From positions 1 to 40,589 of the forward strand of contig CAJCHZ010000026.1 in the NCBI GenBank assembly GCA_903970165.1: a stretch of 40,589 nt of DNA, in the 5' to 3' direction. The notes below the pieces were generated by a model. That model saw nothing but the letters and a program-made list of their open reading frames with translations. It searched no databases and was not told the origin of the DNA. Below, in pieces: positions 32,914-40,589 of this stretch. The stretch's first letter is position 1. Each line of letters begins with the position of its first letter. The DNA is from Betaproteobacteria bacterium. Its GTDB lineage: Bacteria; Acidobacteriota; Terriglobia; Acidiferrales; UBA7541. The position numbers and the translations under genes were made by a program.

Positions 32914-34223
32914 GGGCTCTGGTGAGGCTGCTCGGCGGCCTGGCTATTGCGTGGCTGCTGCCGCTTTCCTTTGTTCACGGAGCTAGCGTTCATGGCACGG
33001 TGAAAAACGGCACGACGGGCAAGCCCGCCGCGAACGTCGAGGTTATTCTCATTCAATTGCAGGGCGGGATGCAGCCGGTGCTCAATTCAAAGACCGACGC
33101 GCAGGGGGAGTTTACTTTTGACTTTCCATCCATTGGCGCGCAGCCCATGTTGGTTCGGGCGGTATATAAAGGCATAAATTTTCATCAGCCACTGCCTCCA
33201 GGACGCAACGAGATCGAGGTGGAAGTTTTCGAGCCGTCACGCGATCCCAAAACCATTTCCGTTGAGACGCGTTTCGTAATTTTCCAGCCGAGTGGTGCGA
33301 CCTTGATTGTCGGGGAAGAGTACGCCATCAAGAATTCGTCGCAGCCTGCACAAGCTTATTTTCGCGCGGATGGCAACTTCGATTTTACTTTGCCGGACGG
33401 CGCCACGCTGAAGCAGGTTGGCGCGCAGGGGCCAGCGGGGATGCCCGTTGTACAGGCGCCGATGGATCGCGGAAAGAATAGTTACTCTGTGGCGTTTGCG
33501 TTCCGGCCGGGCGAAAACAGCGTGCGCTATTCTTACGAGCTGCCGTATCCGGGAAATGCGGCCGCCGTGAAATTGCCGATTGTTTATCCTGGCGCGCGGT
33601 TGGTGTTGGTCGCGCCGCCGAGCTTGCGGATTGCCGGCGATGGTTTGCAGCCGAGCGGGCAGGAGCAGGGCATGAGTCTCTACAGCAGGGATGGCCTTGC
33701 CGCGAATTCCACGTTGACGGTCAGCGTTTCGGGCACGGCGCCACGCGGTGGCTCCAACGATTCCGACGCTGGTGCGGGGGCTCAGAACCGGGAAGAGCAG
33801 CAGGGTGGTGATCCGTCTTCGGGAGTGCCGATTCAGGCAGTGCCCGGACGGCTGGATGTTTTGAAATGGCCTATTGTTGGGGGCTTCGTGTGTGTCTTTG
33901 CCCTGCTGGCGATTATTCTGGCGCGGCGGCCTGTAGTTGCGGTCGCGAACGGTACCACGAATTTGATTGAGGATGCGCCTGCCAATACGGACAAGAGTTT
34001 TTCGAAGGCGCGGGTTACAACTTCGAGTGCAGACCCGGCGCCACCTGCCAACAGTGCGAATCTTCCGGCAATGGATGCTGCGGTTGGCTCAAGCCTCGAC
34101 GCGCTGAAGGACATGCTCTTCCGGCTTGAGCTGCGTCGGCAAGCTGGAACCATCTCCGAAGACGAGTACAAGCAGGAACGCGCGCGCGCGGAAAAGATCC
34201 TGCGCGATCTTGTGCGAGGCTGA
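32910..34223 (+). CDS. Unknown envelope protein inside the ccm cluster
   Basis: 437-aa protein: signal peptide (LGGLAIAWLLPLSFVHGA), an Ig-like/carboxypeptidase-regulatory domain (about residues 25-110: VHGTVKNGTTGKPAANVEV, SKTDAQGEFTFDF), a second beta-rich domain with LPYPGNAAAVKLPIVYPG, a linker, a membrane helix (VGGFVCVFALLAIILA) and a C-terminal short helix hairpin (LFRLELRRQAGTISEDEYKQ) that resembles SHOCT-type tails and the neighbouring CcmI-like helix. It overlaps the CcmI-like stop by four bases and sits 3 bases before ccmA, so it is in the operon. I know of no Ccm component with this design. Perhaps a scaffold that docks on the Ccm membrane complex. Confidence 0.8.
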   Translation: MRALVRLLGGLAIAWLLPLSFVHGASVHGTVKNGTTGKPAANVEVILIQLQGGMQPVLNSKTDAQGEFTFDFPSIGAQPMLVRAVYKGINFHQPLPPGRNEIEVEVFEPSRDPKTISVETRFVIFQPSGATLIVGEEYAIKNSSQPAQAYFRADGNFDFTLPDGATLKQVGAQGPAGMPVVQAPMDRGKNSYSVAFAFRPGENSVRYSYELPYPGNAAAVKLPIVYPGARLVLVAPPSLRIAGDGLQPSGQEQGMSLYSRDGLAANSTLTVSVSGTAPRGGSNDSDAGAGAQNREEQQGGDPSSGVPIQAVPGRLDVLKWPIVGGFVCVFALLAIILARRPVVAVANGTTNLIEDAPANTDKSFSKARVTTSSADPAPPANSANLPAMDAAVGSSLDALKDMLFRLELRRQAGTISEDEYKQERARAEKILRDLVRG

Positions 34224-34226
34224 GGC

Positions 34227-34931
34227 GTGACGCCGCCGGCATTTGCTCCCATCGGACTTCGTTTTGAAGACATTGACAAGCGTTACGGCGGAATCTACGC
34301 GCTGAGAAGAGTCTCGCTCACAATCGGTCCGGGAGAATGCGTCGTTTTTGCGGGGCGCAACGGTTCCGGGAAAACCACGTTCCTGCGAATTGCGGCTCAA
34401 TTGGTGAGGCCAAGTGCTGGGAAGCTGAGCTTCTCCTGCGCATCCCCAAACGAGGAAACGCCAGCCATTCGCGCGGGATTCGTCGCTCATGCAACGATGG
34501 TCTACGACGAATTGACCGCCGAAGAAAATCTCCTTCTATTTTCGCGATTGCAGGGAACGCCCAAGCCGGAGAACCGTGTTGCGGCGTTGCTCGAGGAAGT
34601 TGGACTTTCCGAACGCCGCGCGTCGCTGGTACGCACGTTTTCTCGCGGGATGCGTCAGCGCGTGGCCATCGCCCGAGCGCTGTTACATGAGCCCGCCGTA
34701 ATCCTGATGGACGAACCCGCTACGGGCCTTGATCCGCAGGGAGTGTCCTGGCTGGCGGAAACGCTGCGACGGCTTCGCGATTCGGGGCGCACCATCCTGA
34801 TGAGTCTGCACGGCGAATCGGAAATAGCGTCGCTGGGAACGCGGGCTATTCGGCTGGATGGGGGATCGGTTGTAGCCGACACGCGGACCGGCGCGACGTT
34901 TCGTTCGATTCTCACGTTTGCCGATGTTTAA
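34227..34931 (+). CDS. ccmA: CcmA heme-export ABC ATPase
   Basis: 234-aa ABC ATPase: Walker A GRNGSGKTT, Q-loop region (FVAHATMVYDELTAEENL), signature FSRGMRQRVAIARAL, Walker B VILMDEP and the H-loop His in SLHGE. With CcmB, CcmC and CcmD it powers release of holo-CcmE. It starts at GTG 34227 (GAGG about 8 bases upstream). The signature is FSRGM instead of LSGGQ, as is usual for CcmA. The stop is immediately followed by ccmB. Confidence 0.92.
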   Translation: MTPPAFAPIGLRFEDIDKRYGGIYALRRVSLTIGPGECVVFAGRNGSGKTTFLRIAAQLVRPSAGKLSFSCASPNEETPAIRAGFVAHATMVYDELTAEENLLLFSRLQGTPKPENRVAALLEEVGLSERRASLVRTFSRGMRQRVAIARALLHEPAVILMDEPATGLDPQGVSWLAETLRRLRDSGRTILMSLHGESEIASLGTRAIRLDGGSVVADTRTGATFRSILTFADV

Positions 34932-35606
34932 ATGAGCCTGCTCTCCAACACCGCCGTCTTGCTCGGCAAGGAACTCCGGACGGAGTTTCGTTCGCGCGAG
35001 TTGCTAACGACTACGTTCATTTTCATCCTAACGATAATTGTGCTTTTCAGTTTTACGTTTGATCCGACTTCCGACGAATCGCGGCGATTTGCTCCCGGGC
35101 TGTTCTGGTTGGCGTTCTTGTTTGCTTCCTCTTTGATGCTGCAGTCTTGCTTTTTGCGCGAACAGCCCAATGACACGTTGAGCGCTCTGCGGCTTTCGGT
35201 GAGCGATCCTTTTTCGATTTTTCTGGCCAAACTTGCGGCGAACGCACTTTTCCTGCTGCTCACGGAACTCCTGTTACTCCCCTTTTTTACGGTGATGTAC
35301 AACGTGCCGGTGCTACCGGTGCTGCACTGGCTGGCGCTCGTTTTTTTTTTGGCAAGCCTGGGAATTTCGATCGCCGGAACCGCGCTTTCCGCCATTTCGG
35401 CGCAGGCACGTATGCGTGAGTTGTTGTTGCCCTTGCTGATGCTTCCGCTCCTGACCCCGATTCTCGTGGCTAGCGCCGAGGCCACAAAGGCGCTCCTCGA
35501 CCGGGCGCCTTACGTTCCATGGGCGGGAATGGGCTTCCTCACGGTTTTCGACGTGGTTTTTTTGACGGCGATATGGCTTTTCGGCGAATATCTTCTAGAG
35601 GAGTGA
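34932..35606 (+). CDS. ccmB: CcmB ABC membrane subunit
   Basis: 224-aa membrane protein with six hydrophobic segments, the family's short N-terminal cytoplasmic stretch (LLGKELRTEFRSRELL), an FxxDP-like segment (FTFDPTSDESRRFAPGLFW) and the ISIAGTALSAISAQARMRE loop that fits CcmB. ATG 34932 directly follows the ccmA stop, so translation is coupled. Complete length. Confidence 0.9.
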   Translation: MSLLSNTAVLLGKELRTEFRSRELLTTTFIFILTIIVLFSFTFDPTSDESRRFAPGLFWLAFLFASSLMLQSCFLREQPNDTLSALRLSVSDPFSIFLAKLAANALFLLLTELLLLPFFTVMYNVPVLPVLHWLALVFFLASLGISIAGTALSAISAQARMRELLLPLLMLPLLTPILVASAEATKALLDRAPYVPWAGMGFLTVFDVVFLTAIWLFGEYLLEE

Positions 35607-35612
35607 AGCACC

Positions 35613-36290
35613 ATGGGCAAGCGTGCGTTGGCCGGAGCGGTTGTGGTCTTCCTGATGGGCGCGGCGGCCTATGCTTCCTTTTATATCGCACCGGAAGAGA
35701 AGACCATGCACGTGCTGCAGCGGATTTTCTATTTCCACGCGGCTACGGCATGGGCTGGGATGACTGCTCTTTTCATCGGTTTCGTAGCCAATTTGCTGTA
35801 CGTGTGGCGGCGCGAAGGGAAGTGGGATGCGCTGGGCGTGGCCTGCGCGGAAGTGGGATTGGCGTGCTTCACGGTCGTGCTCATCACGGGTCCCATTTGG
35901 GCTAAACCCGCGTGGGGAATTTACTGGACCTGGGATGCGCGGCTTACCTCCACGTTTATCCTGTGGCTTCTTTACGTTTCCTATTTGCTGCTGCGCACTT
36001 TAATCGAGGAACCTGATCGGCGGGCGCTGCTCAGCGCGCTGTTCGGGATCTTTGCTTTTATTGATGTGCCGATCGTTTTTGGTGCGATTCGTTGGTGGCG
36101 GACGCAGCATCCGGCACCGGTCATCATGGGAGGGCCCGGCTCGGGTCTGGATCCGACGATGAGCAAGGTGTTCTTTTTCAGCGTATTTGCACTGCATTGT
36201 CTGGTTGTGTTTCTGATCAACGAGCGCTACCGGCTGGAGAAATTGCGTGCCAAGTTTGAGATCGTCCGCCGGGAGGCCGAAGCGATATGA
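35613..36290 (+). CDS. ccmC: CcmC heme transfer protein
   Basis: 225-aa heme-handling membrane protein that presents heme to CcmE. Seen: the first periplasmic His in RIFYFHAATAWAG, the WWD loop WGIYWTWDARLTS, the second His in RWWRTQHPAPV and about six membrane helices. ATG 35613 has GAGGAG upstream. The stop overlaps the ccmD start (ATGA). Confidence 0.94.
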   Translation: MGKRALAGAVVVFLMGAAAYASFYIAPEEKTMHVLQRIFYFHAATAWAGMTALFIGFVANLLYVWRREGKWDALGVACAEVGLACFTVVLITGPIWAKPAWGIYWTWDARLTSTFILWLLYVSYLLLRTLIEEPDRRALLSALFGIFAFIDVPIVFGAIRWWRTQHPAPVIMGGPGSGLDPTMSKVFFFSVFALHCLVVFLINERYRLEKLRAKFEIVRREAEAI

Positions 36291-36430
36291 GCAGTCTGGA
36301 TAGCGTATTCGCTGCCTATGTTCTCGGATGGGCCGTGTTTTTTGTGTTTTACCTGACGGTGGCGAGACGCACCGCAACGCTCGACAAAGAAGTCGAGCGA
36401 TTGAAGAACACATTGAACCGGGGGAAATAG
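36287..36430 (+). CDS. ccmD: CcmD small membrane subunit
   Basis: 47-aa protein: SSLDSVFAAYVLGWAVFFVF membrane helix, then a basic cytoplasmic helix (ARRTATLDKEVERLKN) as in CcmD, which holds CcmC and CcmE together with CcmAB. ATG 36287 overlaps the ccmC stop by four bases and the frame ends at TAG 36430, one base before hemH. It is easy to miss because of its size. Confidence 0.85.
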   Translation: MSSLDSVFAAYVLGWAVFFVFYLTVARRTATLDKEVERLKNTLNRGK

Positions 36431-37465
36431 TTGGCCAGAAAGAAAAAAGTCGGAATTGTGATGTTCCAGCTTGGCGGACCGGATTCACTCGATGCTGTTG
36501 AACCGTTCCTGCTGAACTTGTTCCTTGATCCGGACATTATTCCGATGGGGCCGCTAGGCTTTTTACGGCGACCGCTGGCGAAGCTCATTTCTTCAAGGCG
36601 TTCGGTGCCCGTTCGCGGCAAGTACGCGGAAATTGGAAGACGATCGCCCATTGGAGCTTTAACCGAACGGCAGCGCATTGCGCTCGCGGATGCTTTATCG
36701 CCGGAAATCGATCCGGTTGCGGTTGTTGCGATGCGCTATTGGAAACCTTTCACGGCGGACGCCGTTGAGACGCTGCGAAAAGCGGGGACTGTTGATGAGA
36801 TTGTGCTGCTGCCGCTTTATCCGCATTTTTCTTACGCGACCACGTTGAGCAGCTTGAAGGAGTGGCGGCGCGTTTACGGCCCGGCTGAGGGCAAGCCGCG
36901 GGAGCGCACCGTAAGCCAGTTTTATGACCATCCGCTTTATATTCAGGCCGTCGCGCAGCGCATCGGCTCGGTGCTGCGGCAGTTTGCGGACAGCGAGCGC
37001 ATTCAGTTGATTTTTAGCGCGCACGGTTTGCCCATGAGCCTTGTCGAAAAGGGTGATCCGTATCCACAGCACATTGAGGGCACAGTCCGTTTGGTTTGCG
37101 AAGAAGGCAAGAAGCAATACCCGGGCTGGCCAGTGAATCATTTACTGTGCTATCAGAGCCGCGTTGGGCCGGCCAAGTGGTTGCAACCGCCTCTGACAAC
37201 TACGATCGAGGAACTGGGCCGCAGGGGCGTCAAGGAAATGCTCGTCGTGCCGATTTCTTTTGTGACGGAACACATAGAAACCTTGCACGAAATCAACATT
37301 GAGGCCCGCGAGGACGCCAAAAAGGCGGGCGTCGAGATTTTTCGGATGATGCCCGCTGTGGGCGACTCGCCCCTGTTCATTGCGGCGTTGAAAGATCTCG
37401 TCCTGCGAGCCATCAGTTCGGCGCCAGATCCGCAGGGGGTCCCGGTTTCTTCGACCGCCTCCTGA
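36431..37465 (+). CDS. hemH: Ferrochelatase
   Basis: 344-aa ferrochelatase, inserting iron into the porphyrin ring. Seen: MFQLGGPDSLDAVEPFL at the N terminus, the RYWKPFT region, the active-site His198 in FSAHGLPMS, CYQSRVGPAKWLQPP, and the Glu/His set in SFVTEHIETLHEI (Glu280, Glu283). TTG 36431 directly follows the ccmD stop and has GGGGGA upstream; no ATG fits. Placing hemH in the ccm run couples protoheme supply to cytochrome maturation. Water-soluble; single-domain. Confidence 0.93.
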   Translation: MARKKKVGIVMFQLGGPDSLDAVEPFLLNLFLDPDIIPMGPLGFLRRPLAKLISSRRSVPVRGKYAEIGRRSPIGALTERQRIALADALSPEIDPVAVVAMRYWKPFTADAVETLRKAGTVDEIVLLPLYPHFSYATTLSSLKEWRRVYGPAEGKPRERTVSQFYDHPLYIQAVAQRIGSVLRQFADSERIQLIFSAHGLPMSLVEKGDPYPQHIEGTVRLVCEEGKKQYPGWPVNHLLCYQSRVGPAKWLQPPLTTTIEELGRRGVKEMLVVPISFVTEHIETLHEINIEAREDAKKAGVEIFRMMPAVGDSPLFIAALKDLVLRAISSAPDPQGVPVSSTAS

Positions 37466-37544
37466 TGAAAGTTCTTTCATCCGAGAGCTGGGTCCGGACA
37501 TCCAACGCGGGGTGGTCTAAAGAGCACGAAAATCCGGAGTGCGA

Positions 37545-37550
37545 TATAAT
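37545..37550 (+). promoter_or_regulatory. Candidate -10 box upstream of ctaA
   Basis: TATAAT lies 20 bases before the ctaA ATG, in the 105-base gap after hemH. There is no good -35 box, so this may be a weak or activator-dependent promoter that lets ctaA-ctaB be expressed apart from the ccm genes. Confidence 0.4.
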
Positions 37551-37570
37551 CCGCGTTTGAAACAAAGCTT

Positions 37571-38485
37571 ATGAAAGCCACTTATCATCCGGGTGTTCAC
37601 CGCTTCGCGGTCTTTACCGTTTGCTGGACAATTCTCCTTCTGATCGCGGGGGCTTTGGTAACCTCCAATGCTGCCGCGCTTTCCGTGCTCGATTGGCCGA
37701 AATCGCACGGCGCGTGGATCCCCGCGCAAATCACGGGCGGCGATGTGTACGAATACTCTCACCGCGTGATTGCTGGAGTGTTGGGGATATTGACGCTCAT
37801 CTTGACGGTACTCGTTTGGCTGAAAGACGAGCGCCGCTGGCTGCGCTGGTTCACGGTCATCGCGCTGGGTGGAATCGTCGCGCAAGCGGTTCTCGGCGGC
37901 GAGGTGGTCATCCAGTTTCTTCATTATTGGCTGCCAGTGTGGCACGCTTGTTTTGCGCAGATTATGTTCGGGGCGCTGCTGAGTATTGCGGTGTTCACGA
38001 GCAGGTGGTGGGTCTCGGAGCGGGTTCCGCTGGAAGACCACGGGACGCCCTCGATTCATTCGCTTGCTCTTCTAAACGCCATCGTAATTTTTCTGCAGGT
38101 TTTCCTGGGAGCGGGATTCCGCCACCTTGAGATTCCCATCTGGCCGCACGCGGCGGGCTCTCTGGCGGTGCTTGCTACCGTCCTATGGACGGCAGTGGTG
38201 CTGCGCAAGCGATTTGAGAAATCGCCCGAACTTACGAAGATGCGAATTTTGCTGCACTCCGTTTTTGGCTTGCAGTTTCTTCTGGGTATTGGCGCGTATT
38301 GGTCCCGACTAGTGACGGCGCACGCTTTGCAGCCGATGCCGATTATGGTCTCTTTGACCGTGATTCACACGGTCGTCGGCGCCCTGCTGTTTGCCGTTTC
38401 GATTCTGACGATTCTGCTGACCTACCGGCTCGTGCCGCGGGGCGGGGAAGTTGCCGTTTCATCGCGCGGACAGGTGGCCGTCTGA
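37571..38485 (+). CDS. ctaA: Heme A synthase
   Basis: 304-aa COX15/CtaA-type membrane protein (about eight helices) that oxidises the methyl group of heme O to give heme A. Seen: the first helix GALVTSNAAALSVLDWP, EYSHRVIAG (His ligand), LPVWHACFAQ, GAGFRHLEIPIWPHAAG, and the last His in VIHTVVGAL. ATG 37571; weak ribosome site. The stop shares a base with the ctaB start (TGATG), so the two are coupled. Confidence 0.92.
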   Translation: MKATYHPGVHRFAVFTVCWTILLLIAGALVTSNAAALSVLDWPKSHGAWIPAQITGGDVYEYSHRVIAGVLGILTLILTVLVWLKDERRWLRWFTVIALGGIVAQAVLGGEVVIQFLHYWLPVWHACFAQIMFGALLSIAVFTSRWWVSERVPLEDHGTPSIHSLALLNAIVIFLQVFLGAGFRHLEIPIWPHAAGSLAVLATVLWTAVVLRKRFEKSPELTKMRILLHSVFGLQFLLGIGAYWSRLVTAHALQPMPIMVSLTVIHTVVGALLFAVSILTILLTYRLVPRGGEVAVSSRGQVAV

Positions 38486-39378
38486 TGAGCACAGTGCGCA
38501 CGACGGAGATGACGCTGTCGTCGCGTGCCAATGCTTACGTTGCGCTGACCAAGCCGGATGTCTCCTTTCTGGTCTTGATGACCACCGCTGCGGGCTATTA
38601 CATGGGTGCACGAGGCGCGGTGGATTGGTCGCACTTGATACAGACCGTTTTCGCGACCCTGCTGATTGCTGCCGGCACGGCCACGCTGAACCATTACATT
38701 GAGCGAGATTCGGATCGGTTTATGCGGCGTACGGCTTCGCGGCCGTTGCCGAGCGGGCAGTTGCAGCCGCGGGAGGCGTTCTGGTTTGGCGTGATCCTCA
38801 GCGTTGCTGGGGCTGTGGATTTGTACTTCACGGCTGGTGTTCTCGCTTGCGGCCTCGGCGTTCTTACTTGCCTGAGCTATCTGCTTGCGTATACGCCACT
38901 TAAGAAACGGACGGTTTGGGCGACGTTTGTTGGTGCGTTCCCGGGGGCGATTCCTCCGATGATTGGATGGGTTGCGGCCACGGGTACTCTGGACCGTGGC
39001 GCCTGGCTGCTGTTTGCCATTCTTTTTCTGTGGCAGTTCCCGCACTTTTACGCTATCGCCTGGATGTACCGGGAGGATTACGCGCGCGCCGGAATCCTGA
39101 TGCTGCCAGTCGTGGACCGCGAAGGGACGCGTACTTTTCGTCAGATTATTCTCACTTCCGTCGCGCTGGTGGCCGTCAGCCTGTTGCCTGCCGTAATGGG
39201 GCTGGCTGGCGTGCGTTACTTTTTTGGGGCGCTTGTGCTGTGCACGGCGCTGGTACAGGTCTGCGTGTGGGCCGCGAATGCGAAGACCAATGTGCGCGCC
39301 AAATGGCTGATGCATGCCACCGTGTTGCACATTCCCGTGCTTCTGGGATTAATGGTCTTCGACAAAATTCCGCGCTGA
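38485..39378 (+). CDS. ctaB: Protoheme IX farnesyltransferase (heme O synthase)
   Basis: 297-aa UbiA-family prenyltransferase of the inner membrane that adds farnesyl to protoheme. Seen: N-terminal YVALTKPDVSFLVL, the first Asp-rich motif NHYIERDSDRFM, RTASRPLPSGQL, the YTPLKKRT loop, and the second Asp region FAILFLWQFPHFYAIAW with REDYARAGILMLPVV. ATG 38485 overlaps the ctaA stop; the frame continues upstream only as a shadow of ctaA. With ctaA it makes heme A for an aa3/caa3 oxidase. Confidence 0.94.
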   Translation: MSTVRTTEMTLSSRANAYVALTKPDVSFLVLMTTAAGYYMGARGAVDWSHLIQTVFATLLIAAGTATLNHYIERDSDRFMRRTASRPLPSGQLQPREAFWFGVILSVAGAVDLYFTAGVLACGLGVLTCLSYLLAYTPLKKRTVWATFVGAFPGAIPPMIGWVAATGTLDRGAWLLFAILFLWQFPHFYAIAWMYREDYARAGILMLPVVDREGTRTFRQIILTSVALVAVSLLPAVMGLAGVRYFFGALVLCTALVQVCVWAANAKTNVRAKWLMHATVLHIPVLLGLMVFDKIPR

Positions 39379-39413
39379 GCCGTTTCCGATCTCCAAGGAA
39401 GGACAACCAGTTT

Positions 39414-39893
39414 ATGTTCTCACAAGCGGCGCTCAACGCATCCCTCAACGGCACCAGCGCGATTCTGCTCGCCTGCGGTTATGCGGCCATCCGGCAAGGA
39501 AAAATGAAGGTTCACAAGGCTTTTATGATCGCGGCGTTCTTGGTCTCAACGGCATTTCTGATTTCCTACCTCATCTATCACTACCGCGTGGGCCACGTCG
39601 TTTTTCATGGCCAAGGATGGATACGGCCGGTTTATTTTGCGCTGTTGCTTTCACACACGGTGCTGGCGATTGTCATTGTGCCCATGATTTTGGTCACACT
39701 GCGCCGGGCGTGGCTTGAGAAATTTGATCGACATCGCCTGATCGCGCGATGGACGTTGCCGCTGTGGTTCTATGTCTCGGTCACGGGAGTGATCGTTTAC
39801 GTTCTGCTCTATCAGGTATATGTCCCGCACGCAGGTTCGAGACAGACCAATCTCTCGGCCTCAGGGCACACCTGGAAAACCAAAGCAGATTGA
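39414..39893 (+). CDS. DUF420 membrane protein (CtaM-like)
   Basis: 159-aa membrane protein with four hydrophobic segments and conserved His residues in them (VHKAFMIAAF, YLIYHYRVGHV, LLSHTVLAIV), the hallmark of DUF420. Bacillus and Staphylococcus relatives (YozB/CtaM) are needed for heme-A oxidase assembly, which fits the position after ctaA-ctaB. ATG 39414 has a strong AAGGAAGGA site (39395-39403). Confidence 0.88.
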   Translation: MFSQAALNASLNGTSAILLACGYAAIRQGKMKVHKAFMIAAFLVSTAFLISYLIYHYRVGHVVFHGQGWIRPVYFALLLSHTVLAIVIVPMILVTLRRAWLEKFDRHRLIARWTLPLWFYVSVTGVIVYVLLYQVYVPHAGSRQTNLSASGHTWKTKAD

Positions 39894-39921
39894 GTCATTC
39901 AGAGCGGAGAGAAGCAGAGCT

Positions 39922-40371
39922 CTAAGATTGTGGAGGAATAAACGGGCCCGTTTCGGGCTGTACGAGCGAGCCTGTTTGCGCCGAACGTACCTGCTGGCGC
40001 GTACCGGCCTTCGGAAAGACCACGTGCCAGAAGTCGGTCCTGGGAGTGGCGAAGCCTACGCCGATGAATCGGCGCTCCTGCTTCTCGCGCACAGAGGTAA
40101 CGAAGCAGTCCACAGATTCCGCGGTCATGTCGTTGAACAGCTTTATCATCTGACCCGGCAGGAGCGGGGTGTCCATGACAATTAGGGCCCCGTTGGCGCT
40201 TACGAATTGCGTAAACGCTTTGAAATCAATGGCTTCGCCTTCCGGCATCTGGCAGCGTACTCTTAATGGAATTTGCAGCGTGATTCGTACAGTGCGACGC
40301 CGCTCTGGATATCTGGACCGATGAATGTGCATCATGAACCGCCCTGGAAGGGGGCGGACAGAGAGTGCCAT
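39922..40371 (-). CDS. PilZ-domain protein, degenerate c-di-GMP motif
   Basis: 149-aa soluble protein with a PilZ-like beta barrel: the first motif RxxxR appears in YPERRRTVR, while the second, (D/N)xSxxG, reads FVSANG with Phe in place of Asp/Asn, so cyclic-di-GMP binding is uncertain. Strands ITLQIPLRVRC and RFIGVGFATPRTDFW complete the domain; the last 25 residues are Pro/Gln-rich. ATG 40371 is used; ATG 40335 (with AGGG upstream) would remove 12 residues. It converges with the DUF420 gene 28 bases away. Confidence 0.8.
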   Translation of the reverse strand: MALSVRPLPGRFMMHIHRSRYPERRRTVRITLQIPLRVRCQMPEGEAIDFKAFTQFVSANGALIVMDTPLLPGQMIKLFNDMTAESVDCFVTSVREKQERRFIGVGFATPRTDFWHVVFPKAGTRQQVRSAQTGSLVQPETGPFIPPQS

Positions 40372-40524
40372 GGATGGAACAGAAAAACAAGGGTTTATAG
40401 TGTTTCAAAACGAGACATTCTCGATTGGTTAAGCGCTAGTGCTTGTTAAACCTGAATTCCGAAATTGAAGGCGGTTTCATCGAGATTCCTTGGTCTATTT
40501 TGGTTCAGGTTGCTGTTTCTGGAT

Positions 40525-40589
40525 GCAACTTCGGCGAAGTTGCGGTGCCGTAAGCTAAGACATTCTCCAGCAACGGGATGCGCCGTTGC
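40525..40589. repeat. Two short hairpins at the window end
   Basis: GCAACTTCG-G-CGAAGTTGC (40525-40543) is a perfect 9+1+9 dyad. GCAACGG-n6-CCGTTGC (40570-40589) is a second stem ending on the last base. Both open with GCAAC and lie in DNA without a gene (40372-40589), upstream of the minus-strand PilZ gene. They may be operators, attenuator stems or part of a longer repeat cut by the window edge. Confidence 0.45.

Noticed and set aside
38299..38484. N-terminal extension of ctaB
   Set aside because: It overlaps ctaA in another frame; the UbiA fold starts at 38485.
38916..39413. N-terminal extension of the DUF420 gene
   Set aside because: It overlaps ctaB in another frame; the strong ribosome site and membrane domain start at 39414.
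1..40589. tRNA, rRNA, CRISPR arrays, riboswitches
   Set aside because: No cloverleaf, rRNA segment, regularly spaced repeat array or recognisable riboswitch core was seen by eye; a covariance-model scan would be needed to exclude weak cases.

Overview
The window looks like a GC-rich chromosomal segment of a didermic soil-type bacterium, most likely an Acidobacteriota member (Terriglobia-like). This is inferred from gene content (LpxD, Mpl/LdcA recycling, M61 peptidase, Ccm-type cytochrome c maturation, heme A synthesis, small families that I associate with acidobacteria) and not from any marker RNA. No rRNA, tRNA or CRISPR array was seen.

Layout. (1) 1-9144, plus strand, tightly packed: 3' part of meaB, a metallo-beta-lactamase-fold hydrolase, mtnP plus a PfkB kinase (methylthioadenosine/nucleoside salvage), an MgtC-like membrane protein, ldcA-mpl (murein tripeptide recycling), a secreted M61 PDZ peptidase and plsC. 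A strong hairpin separates plsC from the convergent lpxD (9184-10257, minus). (2) 10258-19294 is accessory DNA. It holds an AT-rich palindrome, tandem 12-mers resembling insertion-sequence ends, a 26/28-identical direct repeat bracketing a small DnaJ-type zinc-ribbon gene, an apparently intact IS3-family element (11635-13240), an SRPBCC protein, an SDR that lacks the usual catalytic Tyr, small secreted or hypothetical proteins on the minus strand, and a C-terminally damaged alpha/beta hydrolase. (3) 19295-29326 returns to core genes: murJ-xerD, a CCA-type nucleotidyltransferase with a Lys/Ala-rich tail, dnaE-accA (with a perfect 19-bp dyad just upstream of dnaE), a [2Fe-2S] protein and an unrecognised conserved-looking protein. 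(4) 29449-39893 is one long plus-strand heme/cytochrome cluster: ccmE-ccmF-ccmH-ccmI-like, a 437-aa unknown, then ccmA-ccmB-ccmC-ccmD-hemH, then ctaA-ctaB-DUF420. A PilZ-domain gene lies convergent at the end (39922-40371).

How the genes work together. HemH makes protoheme. CcmABCD and CcmE would move and hold it in the envelope, and CcmF/CcmH would attach it to apocytochromes. CtaB and CtaA convert protoheme to heme O and heme A, and the DUF420 (CtaM-like) protein fits oxidase assembly, so cytochrome c maturation and aa3-type oxidase cofactor supply are collected in one place. The most unusual feature is the Ccm chemistry. CcmE carries CxxxY instead of HxxxY, CcmH carries a CxCxxC cysteine cluster instead of the plain CxxC, no ccmG is present, and the cluster contains an unknown periplasmic/membrane protein whose C-terminal helix pair resembles that of its CcmI-like neighbour.
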